Positions 54,288 through 63,866 of a DNA stretch of 64,000 nucleotides are shown in pieces. The notes beneath the pieces were generated by a model. That model was given only the letters and a program-made list of their open reading frames with translations, was not told where the DNA came from and did no database searches. The position numbers and the translations under genes are program-made. Origin of the DNA: Porphyromonas macacae DSM 20710 = JCM 13914 (GTDB lineage Bacteria; Bacteroidota; Bacteroidia; Bacteroidales; Porphyromonadaceae); assembly GCF_000379945.1 (NCBI RefSeq), contig NZ_KB904124.1:604484-668483 (forward strand). The letters run 5' to 3'. Each line of letters begins with the position of its first letter. Within the stretch, counting starts at the first letter, position 1.

Positions 54288-55373
54288 TTAGATAGAAAAG
54301 TTTGTACGGGATGCCGCTTGATGGATCAGTTTGTTGAAGCTGTTTTCCATACCGAACATAATTTTGACCTTGATGGGAATATAAAATAAACGCTCTTTTA
54401 TTTCTTCAGACAGGTAATCGGCAAATTCGGCAAGTCTCATTGCGTCTTTTTCTGTCGTTACCACCGCAGCATTCGGATTGTTATTCAGTTGCTGCCGGAA
54501 TTTTTTATCGATGTCGTCAATTTCCTGGATGGAGAAATTATGATGATCATCGAATACCAGCTTTTCCGCAATTAGGTAGCTATTGCTTAGATAGAGATGG
54601 AACGGTTCGGGTTTGGCAATTCCTGATATAACTAAAAGGGGGGTATCGGATGGTAAATCGGTTTCTTTCCCCGATATTATCGATCGCGGTTTACCATAGA
54701 CCATTGCGGAAAAAAATGCTTTCTGGTGTGGGTAAAGCCCTAAGTCTCGATCTGCAATCCTTCTGTCGATAGGTTGCATCGTTTCCGGACATTTGGTGAT
54801 GATGACACAGTCTGCACGAAAACGTCCGTTCATGGGTTCTCTTAATCGGCCTTCGGGCAGGAGAGAATCTTCGATCATGGGACGGTTGTAATCTGTCAGA
54901 AGTATAGCATAAGACGGTTTTATATACCGATGTTGGTATCCGTCATCTAAAATAACGATTTGAGGACGTTTCTCCACCGGTTGCTCCAAAAGCCATTTGA
55001 GAGCCCGGCGCCTGTTCCCGTCTACTATGACACGCACATCAGGGTATTTGAGTTTTATTTGCTTAGGTTCGTCGCCTACTTCACCAACCGTGGATTCTGT
55101 GCAAGCCTCGATCAATCCTTTCGTTTTTCGCTTGTATCCCCGGCTTAATACCGCTATCCGGTAGTGATCCCGTAGCAATTCGATCAGATACTCCACATGA
55201 GGAGTTTTGCCTGTTCCGCCAACCGTAATGTTGCCAACGCAAATGACCGGTATATTAAAAGTTTCCTGCTTGAGGAGACCGTGGTCGAAAAAAGCATTAC
55301 GCATCTTAACTCCTGCCCCATACAAAAATGTAAGGGGTTTTAGCCAGAAGTTAGGATGCGTATTCAAACTCAT
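54288..55373 (-). CDS. lpxK: Tetraacyldisaccharide 4'-kinase
   Basis: 361 residues. N-terminal membrane-associated helix, Walker A in VGGTGKTPHVEYL, DDGYQHRYI and LPEGRLREPM are LpxK hallmarks. It phosphorylates the lipid A precursor at the 4' position on the inner membrane. It lies 12 bp after sppA. Confidence 0.95.
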   Translation of the reverse strand: MSLNTHPNFWLKPLTFLYGAGVKMRNAFFDHGLLKQETFNIPVICVGNITVGGTGKTPHVEYLIELLRDHYRIAVLSRGYKRKTKGLIEACTESTVGEVGDEPKQIKLKYPDVRVIVDGNRRRALKWLLEQPVEKRPQIVILDDGYQHRYIKPSYAILLTDYNRPMIEDSLLPEGRLREPMNGRFRADCVIITKCPETMQPIDRRIADRDLGLYPHQKAFFSAMVYGKPRSIISGKETDLPSDTPLLVISGIAKPEPFHLYLSNSYLIAEKLVFDDHHNFSIQEIDDIDKKFRQQLNNNPNAAVVTTEKDAMRLAEFADYLSEEIKERLFYIPIKVKIMFGMENSFNKLIHQAASRTNFSI

Positions 55374-55385
55374 TTATAAAACCGT

Positions 55386-57179
55386 TTAATAGGCATTAAA
55401 ACCGTAAGGAAGCCGGGTCATGATGCCCGGTTGCATGATATTTCTGTATTCGCGAAGTAAGAAGAGTTCTTCCCGGCTGAGGGCCTTGCCCATCAGTCTC
55501 AGTTCTAATTCCCGGCGACCGGTTTTGAAAAATAACTCGAATATGTTGCTGCTTTGAGATGCGTCGTACACCAATCTGTAATTGCTCAGATTAGCCAGTT
55601 TTGCTGCTGCAGCAATCGCATCGTCCAAACCGCCCAAATGATCTACCAGACCTAACTCCAATGCTTTTTCGCCTAACCATACACGTCCTTGCCCTATGGA
55701 GTCCACTTTATCTTTGGTCATGTTTCGACCTTCGGCCACGCGACTGATGAAGATATCGTATCCTCTTTCCACTTCTTTTTGTATCAGAGCTTTTTCATCT
55801 TCACTCATCGGTTTCATTATACCTGCAATGTTGCCACTCAGGATCATATCGGAGAACTTGGATGTCTTTACCACGTCTACATTCAAGCCGATTTTTTCCA
55901 CGAATTTGGATGCATTGGGAACTTGTCCGAAGATACCGATCGAGCCTGTCAGCGTATTCGGTTCTGCAAAAATTTTATTGGCTGCACTCGAAATATAATA
56001 GCCGCCTGATGCTGCATAATCTCCCATGCTGACAACAATAGGTTTTGCTTTTTTGATGTTGGCCACCTGATACCATATTTGTTCACTCAGGAAAGCACTT
56101 CCGCCCGGAGAGTTGACACGCATGACCACGGCTTTGATATTATCGTCTTCTGCAAGCTGTTTCAGTTGTTTGGTAAGTTTTTCGGTAATACCCGAACTCA
56201 TATCATAGATGTCGGCCTGTTCGGGCATGATGACTCCATCGGCAAACACAACAGCAATTTTTTCTCCTTTGGATACCTTAATATTTCCCCCTTCAAGTAC
56301 ATCATTAAGAGAAACCAGATTCAGTTTTTTACTTTTTTCTATGTCCAGTTTATTTTTCAAATAACCATACAGGTCTTCGCGATATACCAAAGAGTCGATC
56401 AATCCGGTTTTTAGAAACATTTCTCCTTCTTCTAAAGCATGACCCTGGTCTGCAAATTCCCTAATGGATTCCGGTGTGATATTTCTTGCCTTGGCAATGT
56501 CTTCTACGATATTATCCCAGAGCCCGTTGATATATGTCTTTATCTGTTCTTTATTCGCATCGCTGAGATGGTCTAAGATATACGGTTCTACAGCACCTTT
56601 GTATGTTCCCACTTTGAAAGTGAGCATCTCCACGCCAAGTTTGTCCAATGCTTTTTTGTAAAAAATGGTAGAAGATGCAATACCGATTATATTGACCTTG
56701 CCCAAAGGGTTTAAGAAAACTTTATCGGCTATGCTGCTCAGGTAGTAACCTTTTTGGGTATAATTGTCGCCATAGGCGATGATAAATTTACCGGACTTCT
56801 TAAAATCTTGCAGCGCTCTTCTTACTTCGTCCAATGAAGCCATACCGGCTGTCGGCATTTCTGTGTTCAGATAAATACCCTTAATGCTGGGATTGTTTTT
56901 GGCTATTTTGATAGCCTTGATTGCATTACTAAGAGTAATGGTCTTTTCCTGTTTGGTGAAACTGGTGAAAGGATCGTCATTCTCTGTTTCGGGTAATTCT
57001 GAAAAATTGATAACCAGAATGGAGTTGTCAAGTATGGATACACTCTCTGTTTTCGAGAATGAAGAGGCAACACTTGTTATCCAACCAACCATGATAAATA
57101 AACTGATACATGCCAGAATAATACCTGCTGTAACTACCCCCAGAACGGAGGCGAAGAACATTTTGAAGAAGTCTTTCAT
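55386..57179 (-). CDS. sppA: Signal peptide peptidase SppA, 67K type
   Basis: 597 residues. One N-terminal membrane helix and two tandem S49 domains. The catalytic serine is in MRVNSPGGSAFLSEQ in the C-terminal half; the N-terminal half supplies the lysine (YGDNYTQKGYYLSSIADKVF). It degrades cleaved signal peptides in the membrane. It is the first gene of sppA-lpxK-thiL-ribE-nitroreductase-GH92. Confidence 0.95.
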   Translation of the reverse strand: MKDFFKMFFASVLGVVTAGIILACISLFIMVGWITSVASSFSKTESVSILDNSILVINFSELPETENDDPFTSFTKQEKTITLSNAIKAIKIAKNNPSIKGIYLNTEMPTAGMASLDEVRRALQDFKKSGKFIIAYGDNYTQKGYYLSSIADKVFLNPLGKVNIIGIASSTIFYKKALDKLGVEMLTFKVGTYKGAVEPYILDHLSDANKEQIKTYINGLWDNIVEDIAKARNITPESIREFADQGHALEEGEMFLKTGLIDSLVYREDLYGYLKNKLDIEKSKKLNLVSLNDVLEGGNIKVSKGEKIAVVFADGVIMPEQADIYDMSSGITEKLTKQLKQLAEDDNIKAVVMRVNSPGGSAFLSEQIWYQVANIKKAKPIVVSMGDYAASGGYYISSAANKIFAEPNTLTGSIGIFGQVPNASKFVEKIGLNVDVVKTSKFSDMILSGNIAGIMKPMSEDEKALIQKEVERGYDIFISRVAEGRNMTKDKVDSIGQGRVWLGEKALELGLVDHLGGLDDAIAAAAKLANLSNYRLVYDASQSSNIFELFFKTGRRELELRLMGKALSREELFLLREYRNIMQPGIMTRLPYGFNAY

Positions 57180-57277
57180 TTAGATTAAAAATTGATTCTT
57201 AAATAACAAATATAATTTATTTTAATGAACTGTGTTTTTAATACAATTGTCAAACGTAAGGGTTAGTTTCCAAAGCC

Positions 57278-58060
57278 TTACTTGTTTTTTTGAAACCACC
57301 GGTTGATGCTGTCGGTCAAAATGGGAGAGCTTTTGCGAGTTATCCAGCCCTGAATAAGATTATAACTGATCGGTAAAGAGCAATCTAAATCAGGAAAAGC
57401 CGTTTTGAACAACTCCTGTTGTTTTTGAGTACAAACGGTATAGTTGATTAGCCCTTTGCTTACCATGATAGCCAATTGTTCTGTTTGGTAGAGCTCATCT
57501 GTTTTTATATGGATGTTTTCTCCGATTTCACTGGAAAGATGTTCGATGAAAAGTTTGAGAGCCCTGTTCTTCGGCAATACAACTGTATCTCCTCCCAGTT
57601 CTATCTGCTCTTTGATGTGGTACAGACTGTCGTTTTTTCGCTGAACTAAATACAACTGTTCTTCATCTGTTCGGTCTACTATGGAGAAGAGTGTCGTGTC
57701 TATTTCTGAAGTTTGAAAGACAGGAAACAGGATTATATCGACTTCTCCGTTGAGTAGCATTCGAGAACCGATTTCCCAACGATTTTCCAATAAAACTTGT
57801 GTGCTGATGTTCGTTTTTTCTTCTAACAGTCGGGCTAGGTCGAACGCTTTACCGTCTATCCGATCTTTACTTATCGTGTATTCCGAAGGGGTATAAGTTG
57901 CCAGCAAACGCATAAAGCCGCTTGCTTTTATTTCCGGAAGATCTCTTACCGGATACGCAGTTGAAGCGGTTTCGTGCTGTTTGGAGCGTTTGGTAAGAAA
58001 AAACATCATTATCAGCACGATGAGCAGTAGCCCTGTATATATAAGTAGACGCTTATTCAT
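57278..58060 (-). CDS. Membrane-anchored periplasmic binding-protein-like protein
   Basis: 260 residues. One N-terminal helix (~4-22) followed by a family-3 solute-binding-like domain (residues ~38-255; ASGFMRLLATYTPSEYTIS, then NGEVDIILFPVFQTSE). It resembles the regulatory N-terminal domain of lytic transglycosylase MltF, but no transglycosylase domain follows. It starts 3 bp after the porin gene, so the pair is probably coexpressed. The ligand is unknown. Confidence 0.72.
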   Translation of the reverse strand: MNKRLLIYTGLLLIVLIMMFFLTKRSKQHETASTAYPVRDLPEIKASGFMRLLATYTPSEYTISKDRIDGKAFDLARLLEEKTNISTQVLLENRWEIGSRMLLNGEVDIILFPVFQTSEIDTTLFSIVDRTDEEQLYLVQRKNDSLYHIKEQIELGGDTVVLPKNRALKLFIEHLSSEIGENIHIKTDELYQTEQLAIMVSKGLINYTVCTQKQQELFKTAFPDLDCSLPISYNLIQGWITRKSSPILTDSINRWFQKNK

Positions 58061-58063
58061 GTT

Positions 58064-60160
58064 TTATTTGTTAAAATCGACTGCAATACCTAATCTGAAG
58101 TTCATGGGGTCGATGGGGTAGTGCAATGCAGTAAAACGATCGGGCTTGAAGAACAATTCGCCGATATTGTACATTTTAAGAAAAGCGTGTATCTGTTTCA
58201 GGTGAATGTTCAGGTAGGCATTCAGGAGAGGAGCTTTGCCGCCAATGGATTTTTCTTCCTGATTTATGAATTGCATTACAGCCGGTTCATAATAGGGGGC
58301 TTTGAATTGAGAGAAGTAATGTCCCTCCATGCCGATTTGTGTTCTTAATACTCCGGCTATGTAGAAATCTCCAAAAATATTGGCGTATGCAGTGATTTTG
58401 GATAGTGGCAATATTTCTTCGTTTGAAGATATTTGATAGGCTCCTTGTAGCTCCCAATTAAGATTTTTCCAGTGAAAACGGTGGCCGATTCGTCCTTCAG
58501 CAACTTCGATTACGCTTGAATGCTGTTTTGGATATCCTTTATTGTTATAATATATGAAGTTTTGCAGCGTACCTGATTTTAGCTGGAAAAAAGTGCCCCA
58601 ACTGTCTAAAGAAGCAGTGGCGGAAAGCATGAGTTTGCGCTCAAAAGTAAAATCCTCATCCCACCAATGGAAGGTGCCGTGATGGTGTTTAACAAAATAG
58701 CCGGGCTTTACATTGTGTAGTTTGGCATCGGCCATAAGGCTGAATTGCTTTTTAAAGAGCGAAAAATGGGTGTTTATTTCACCGTTTAAGCGGAAGTTCC
58801 CGATGTTTTCTCCTAAAACGGAAATTTCGCCATTGGCAAAAAAGTTGAAACCTTTTCCCTGAGTTCGCTCTATGCTACCGCCAAGGTAGGTGTCGAATTC
58901 TTTTACAGAGTTGTAGAACAGGCTGGCCGGTTCTTTGCTGATTAGAGATATCGATCTGTTTTCCAGTCTGACATAGGCTGATAATCCGAATTTAACCCAT
59001 TTTTTGAAACCTTCACGCACGGAAATCGCAAGCGTATTTGTTATTTCGTTTAAGGCTGCTGTGTCATTGGGGAGGATGGAAATATTACCGTTTTCATCTT
59101 TTGTGTCGATGAAATGTTCCGGATATAATTCCTGCCAGTTTGCTTTTGTCTTCGAAATGAATCTTCTGAAATTTCTATTGTACGTAAACGTGTGCGCAAT
59201 ACTTGCCACCGGAACGAATTCGATCGAATCCGGTTTGATTTCCGGATCCTCCGGATATAAACCCCTTAATCGTTGGGTTCGGGGATTTAGAAGAGTCGAA
59301 TCGATGACGGCTTCTTTATAATATCCCAGATTGTATCTGTGTGCGAAATAGGCGTATCCGGAACGTACGCTGTTCCAAAGCATTTTACTGGGAAATCTTA
59401 CCGGAATTTCTGAAGGTTTTATATCCTTTTTCCCTTTTGAAAATTTTTCCGGGTCGGTAATATATTCATCGTTGCTGATCCCTCCGTTTTCTGTTATTCT
59501 GAAATTTTCGTTCCCAAAATGTCCGAATGCCTCATATTTATCCGAACGATAATTTGAGAAGAATCTGTAATTGACATTTTCGGTTGCCTGGGAGTTATAG
59601 AAGCCATGTGCCATTGTATAATTGAAGTCGGCACCTATATTAAACCTTTTCCCGAAGTTTATGCCGAAAATACCCTTGAAAACTTCTTCCCGTTCCTCTA
59701 CACTCCAATTTCGGTGATAGGTGAGTAAGGTAAAAGGTGTTTTGGTGTTGTAAAACCGGGCAGTTTCCGGTGTTGTTAACAATCTCGACAGAACTTGTTT
59801 ATAAGCGAAGTGTTCCCGCTCCATCGGCCTGTCGAAATAAAGCATGCTTTGCCATGGGGAGTTCAGGTTGCCCAAATAAGAAATGCCTAAAGAACGACCT
59901 TCCGCACTTTGCCTTCTGTAGAAGTATGTCGTAACGGTATCCGCCATCTGCGTTCGAATGGGCATGGCCAGATTGGGTAGTATGCGGTAACTTTTTAGTT
60001 TATCGCCACGGACCAGTAACAGTTCTTCAGGAGTGTCGGATATTTCGGAGCCGGAGTATACGTTATGATTACGCCCTTTTTCCTGTTGTGCCCAAGTATG
60101 TATGCTGCTACTCATGAAAAGGAGTAACGCTGTTATTATCGAATATTTACTTTTCTTCAT
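58064..60160 (-). CDS. Outer-membrane beta-barrel protein, Porin_10-like
   Basis: 698 residues from Met at 60160 (MKKSKYSIITALLLFMSSSI signal peptide); two upstream in-frame ATGs are less likely. The rest is aromatic-rich alternating beta sequence typical of a large barrel (LGISYLGNLNSPWQSMLYFD; TPFTLLTYHRNWSVEEREEV) ending in FRLGIAVDFNK with a near-terminal aromatic. It matches the 'putative porin' family of Bacteroidota. The substrate is unknown. Confidence 0.82.
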   Translation of the reverse strand: MKKSKYSIITALLLFMSSSIHTWAQQEKGRNHNVYSGSEISDTPEELLLVRGDKLKSYRILPNLAMPIRTQMADTVTTYFYRRQSAEGRSLGISYLGNLNSPWQSMLYFDRPMEREHFAYKQVLSRLLTTPETARFYNTKTPFTLLTYHRNWSVEEREEVFKGIFGINFGKRFNIGADFNYTMAHGFYNSQATENVNYRFFSNYRSDKYEAFGHFGNENFRITENGGISNDEYITDPEKFSKGKKDIKPSEIPVRFPSKMLWNSVRSGYAYFAHRYNLGYYKEAVIDSTLLNPRTQRLRGLYPEDPEIKPDSIEFVPVASIAHTFTYNRNFRRFISKTKANWQELYPEHFIDTKDENGNISILPNDTAALNEITNTLAISVREGFKKWVKFGLSAYVRLENRSISLISKEPASLFYNSVKEFDTYLGGSIERTQGKGFNFFANGEISVLGENIGNFRLNGEINTHFSLFKKQFSLMADAKLHNVKPGYFVKHHHGTFHWWDEDFTFERKLMLSATASLDSWGTFFQLKSGTLQNFIYYNNKGYPKQHSSVIEVAEGRIGHRFHWKNLNWELQGAYQISSNEEILPLSKITAYANIFGDFYIAGVLRTQIGMEGHYFSQFKAPYYEPAVMQFINQEEKSIGGKAPLLNAYLNIHLKQIHAFLKMYNIGELFFKPDRFTALHYPIDPMNFRLGIAVDFNK

Positions 60161-60178
60161 AAAACGCATAGTAATCAT

Positions 60179-60473
60179 ACAAAGTTAAATGAATAGCTTG
60201 AACAGCAAGCGTTTTTGTACTTCTTTGTGTTTGAGGATTGTAGAGCCATGATTTATTTTGAATAATAAATTCAAATCAAGGTAAACTAAAAGTAAGTGTA
60301 AGCTCTTTTGAGGGGGTTGATTTTAACATTTATTGGAAAAAAGCAATTAAATCGCAGAGTAATCAATCAGATTATCTTAATTTTGTGATAATTATAGATT
60401 TTATCGTCATTGTGAAAGAATAAAACAAGACGAATAATATCAAGCGGGGAAAATATATTTTTTAATTATACAG
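60179..60473 (+). promoter_or_regulatory. Divergent leader region of the wza/wzc locus
   Basis: No gene. A -7 box candidate TAATTTTG (60378-60385) lies 89 bp before the wza-like start, giving a long leader. No invertible-promoter repeats, UpxY-like gene or JUMPstart-like sequence is visible, so the switching arrangement known for Bacteroides capsules is not evident here. Confidence 0.45.
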
Positions 60474-61271
60474 ATGAAGAAGAATTTAGTTCTATTTTGG
60501 ACAATCGGCCTTTTTTTATTATTGTTGTCCTCTTGTGGTAGCGTGAAAGATCTTGCATATTTGCAGGCGAAAGAAGAGCAGGAAATTCTCAGAATTGCCG
60601 GTCAGGAGAAATCTTTTGATTCTCAGATAAAATCGAAAGACATATTGACGGTCAGTATAGGAGCTTTGGATAAAACGGCTGTAGAAGCTTTTAATATTCC
60701 GAATACATATATTTCATCTAATGGCTATACCAATGGAACAGGATATCCCTCATATATTGTCGATAATGATGGGAATATCAATTTGCCGGTCATTGGTTCG
60801 GTAAATGTGCTCGGTAAAACGGAGAAACAGGTAGAGGAGCTTATTAAAGCAATTCTTTTGAAAAATTATATTAACGAGATGGTTAGTGTGAATGTTCGCA
60901 TTATAAATTATCAGGTATCCGTTTTAGGTGAAGTTAACAGGCCCGGTCGTTACAATGTGGATAATGGGAAGATAAATATCTTTCAGGCCCTCTCTCAAGC
61001 AGGGGATCTCACTATTTATGGAGATAGAAAACAGGTTAAGTTATTAAGAGAGAGTGATGGGGGAGAGAAACTTGTGGTTACTTTGGATTTGAACGATGTG
61101 GATATTCTTAAGTCTCCTTATTTTTATTTACAACAGGGAGATGTGCTTTATGTCCAACCGAATAAGGCCAGAGCCCAAAGCTCGGGCATTTCCAGTGGAA
61201 CGACAATCTGGTTTTCTGTTGTATCCGTGCTGACTTCTATTGCCACCTTACTGGTTTCTATATTACGCTAA
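60474..61271 (+). CDS. Polysaccharide export lipoprotein, Wza/BexD-like
   Basis: 265 residues. The lipobox LLLLSSC gives a lipidated Cys. The PES domain follows (~50-125, VDNDGNINLPVIGSVNVLGK), then an SLBB domain (~150-235, YQVSVLGEVNRPGRYNV) and a C-terminal hydrophobic helix (IWFSVVSVLTSIATLLVSIL), the usual Bacteroidota form. It would form the outer-membrane export channel for capsule or exopolysaccharide, with the Wzc-like kinase 27 bp downstream. Confidence 0.92.
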   Translation: MKKNLVLFWTIGLFLLLLSSCGSVKDLAYLQAKEEQEILRIAGQEKSFDSQIKSKDILTVSIGALDKTAVEAFNIPNTYISSNGYTNGTGYPSYIVDNDGNINLPVIGSVNVLGKTEKQVEELIKAILLKNYINEMVSVNVRIINYQVSVLGEVNRPGRYNVDNGKINIFQALSQAGDLTIYGDRKQVKLLRESDGGEKLVVTLDLNDVDILKSPYFYLQQGDVLYVQPNKARAQSSGISSGTTIWFSVVSVLTSIATLLVSILR

Positions 61272-61298
61272 ACCTTATAATATTATAGTTTTTTCTCA

Positions 61299-63713
61299 AT
61301 GGACGAAATTAAAAGTACATATAACGAAGGAATCGACAGTAATGAAAGCTTCGACCTGAAGATGCTTATTGACAAATATATTATTCACTGGAAATGGTTC
61401 CTTTTTTCTATCTTTTTATGTCTCTTAGGTGCTTATCTATATTTACGATATACTCCCAAGCAGTATGAAGTTTCTGCTTCTATTTTATTTAAGGAAGATA
61501 AAAACAAGGGAGGAGGCAATGCGGCCGATTTTATCAATCTCCAAAACTTTGGTTTTTCCACAACCAGCAATGTGGCCAATGAACTTGAAATATTAAAGTC
61601 AAAAAGTTTAATCAAGAAGACAGTTGTTTCGATAGACGCCCATATTGACTATCTGGTTAAAGGGAAGGTGGCTTCGAGTTATCTCTTTTTCAATCAACCG
61701 GTACGGATCAGTACTTCCGGCATTGATTTAGAAAAAATAAAAAATGCTTTCCGATTTACTGCTAAAATAAATAAAGAAGGCTCTGTTCTTATTAAGTGGA
61801 TTGATGAGGAGAAAAAAGAAATCTCTCAAACTTTCAGTCAGTTTCCTGCAACATTTGCTTCCCCGATAGGTGTTTTGTCTCTTCATAAAGAAGAAGGACG
61901 TAATTGGGACGACCATGTTGGTGAAACTATTCATATCACAGTGCACCCTCCTATTAATAAAGCGAAAGATTTATTGAGCAGGATCAGTATCTCCTTAACG
62001 GAAAAAAGAAGTTCTGTTGTGTCTCTGCGCTTTAGATCTTTGGATAGAGAGTGGGGAGAGTTTTTTATAAGAAAACTGATAGATACTTACAATGAAGAGT
62101 CTAATTTGGATAAGAATACCGTAGCACAAAAAACGGAAGAGTTCATCAATGATCGTTTGGCTATTATCGGACGGGAACTTGGCAATACCGAGAAGCAGCT
62201 GGAAAGTACCAAACGCTCTGCCGGTTTGACAACTATCAAAGACTTGGAGGTTATCGTTAAAGGAAAGTCTGAGATAGATCAACAACTGGTTAAAGTAAAT
62301 ACCCAATTGAAGATTATGGAGTATCTCCAGGATTATGTTCGGGATATAAATAACAAGGATCAGGTTATACCGAGTAATGTAGGACTTGAAGATTTAAGTC
62401 TGACTTCTCTTATCGATCAGTATAATGTTGCTATTATCGAGCGAAATCAATTGGCACGAACGGTTTCGGAAAATAGTCCGCTAATGCTTCAGAAGAATGA
62501 GTCTCTAAAACATTTACGCTCAAATGTATTAGCCTCTATAAATAGTGCATATAAAGGTCTTAGAATTACAGAAAAAGGAATTAAACAGCAGGCTAATAAA
62601 TTTAACAGTCAGATTAGCAGTGCTCCTACTCAAGAGCGTATTTTGGTGGATATTAACCGTCAGCAAGAGATACAGGCACAGTTGTTTCTGATGTTGATGC
62701 AAAAAAGAGAAGAAAATTCCATTGCGATGGCTGCTACAGCCGATAATGCAAAGATTATCGACGATGCCCTTGCTTCTTCTATGCCTGTTTCTCCTCGAAA
62801 GAATCTTATTTTACTTTCAGCCTTGATTTTAGGTTTTGTTATCCCTGTTTTGATTTTCTTCCTGCTGGATTTTTTCAGAACGAAGATTGAAAGCCGCAGG
62901 GAAATCGAACGCTTGTCCAAGATGCCTATTTGGGGAGATGTCCCTTTCGAAAAGAATGCTTTGGAAGATAGTATACAAGTAAAAAAAGATGACAATAGCG
63001 TTATGGCGGAGGTCTTTAGAACACTCCGTACTAATATCCAGTTCTCGCTACAAGAGGAAGATCAGGTTATTTTGTTTACTTCTACGAAATCCGGAGAGGG
63101 TAAATCTTTTATCTCAAGCAACCTTGCTGTCAGTCTGGCTTTGTTGGGTAAGAAGGTGATAATTATCGGTATGGATATTCGTAATCCTCAATTACATCGT
63201 GTGTTTCAATTTCAAGTGCCTCCGAAAGGGCTTACAAATCTGATTGCAGAGAAAAGTCTTGATTATGAAGCCTGTTTATCTTGCAGTAGACAAACCGAAA
63301 ATTTACATATTCTGAATGCCGGAGTAATTCCCCCCAATCCTGCCGAATTATTAGATAGGCCTATCTTAAAGGATATTCTCGAAAAAATGAGGCGTAATTA
63401 CGATTATATCATTATTGACAGTGCTCCTGCCGGATTGGTGGTTGATACTTTGATTGTAGCTAAATATGCGGATGCCACGGTTTATGTTTGTCGTGAAAAC
63501 TACACCGAACGTGGTGTTTTTGATTTGATTAATTCGCTTTATCTTGAAAAGAAGTTCAAAAATCCCGGCCTTGTTATCAACGGCGTAGATCTTAAAAAAA
63601 TGAACAGAAGTTACTATGGATACGGTAAGCAGTATGGATATGGTTATGGTCGGGAGGAGAAGAAAACGGAGGGCTTTTTGGGTTCTTTATTTTCAAAGTT
63701 AAAAAAAGAATAA
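61299..63713 (+). CDS. Wzc-like polysaccharide co-polymerase / tyrosine autokinase
   Basis: 804 residues. Wzz domain with two membrane helices (~30-55 and ~508-528), a periplasmic coiled coil (~265-450), then a BY-kinase domain: Walker A TSTKSGEGKSFISSNLA, Walker A' IIIGMDIRNPQL, Walker B YIIIDSAPAGLV. The tail RSYYGYGKQYGYGYGREEKK is the tyrosine cluster that is autophosphorylated. It controls chain length with the Wza-like protein. The rest of the locus is interrupted or continues after an insertion sequence. Confidence 0.94.
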   Translation: MDEIKSTYNEGIDSNESFDLKMLIDKYIIHWKWFLFSIFLCLLGAYLYLRYTPKQYEVSASILFKEDKNKGGGNAADFINLQNFGFSTTSNVANELEILKSKSLIKKTVVSIDAHIDYLVKGKVASSYLFFNQPVRISTSGIDLEKIKNAFRFTAKINKEGSVLIKWIDEEKKEISQTFSQFPATFASPIGVLSLHKEEGRNWDDHVGETIHITVHPPINKAKDLLSRISISLTEKRSSVVSLRFRSLDREWGEFFIRKLIDTYNEESNLDKNTVAQKTEEFINDRLAIIGRELGNTEKQLESTKRSAGLTTIKDLEVIVKGKSEIDQQLVKVNTQLKIMEYLQDYVRDINNKDQVIPSNVGLEDLSLTSLIDQYNVAIIERNQLARTVSENSPLMLQKNESLKHLRSNVLASINSAYKGLRITEKGIKQQANKFNSQISSAPTQERILVDINRQQEIQAQLFLMLMQKREENSIAMAATADNAKIIDDALASSMPVSPRKNLILLSALILGFVIPVLIFFLLDFFRTKIESRREIERLSKMPIWGDVPFEKNALEDSIQVKKDDNSVMAEVFRTLRTNIQFSLQEEDQVILFTSTKSGEGKSFISSNLAVSLALLGKKVIIIGMDIRNPQLHRVFQFQVPPKGLTNLIAEKSLDYEACLSCSRQTENLHILNAGVIPPNPAELLDRPILKDILEKMRRNYDYIIIDSAPAGLVVDTLIVAKYADATVYVCRENYTERGVFDLINSLYLEKKFKNPGLVINGVDLKKMNRSYYGYGKQYGYGYGREEKKTEGFLGSLFSKLKKE

Positions 63714-63730
63714 ATTAAGAATAACTTCTA

Positions 63731-63773
63731 AGGGGCTGTGTCAAAATTCATTTTTGGGGCAGCCTCCTTTTTT
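63731..63773 (+). terminator. GGGGCTGTG hairpin acting as wzc terminator
   Basis: AGGGGCTGTGTCAAAATTCA and TTTTTGGGGCAGCCTCCT pair as in the dispersed repeat, followed by a run of seven T. It is 17 bp past the wzc stop. It is a hairpin-only member of the repeat family. Confidence 0.65.
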
Positions 63774-63866
63774 TATTCCTCATCCAACGACAAAGCCCCA
63801 ACTTTCACAAGCTAGGGCTTCGTTCGTTCACTAAGTTTGAGTAACTTAGCAAATATCAATTACTTA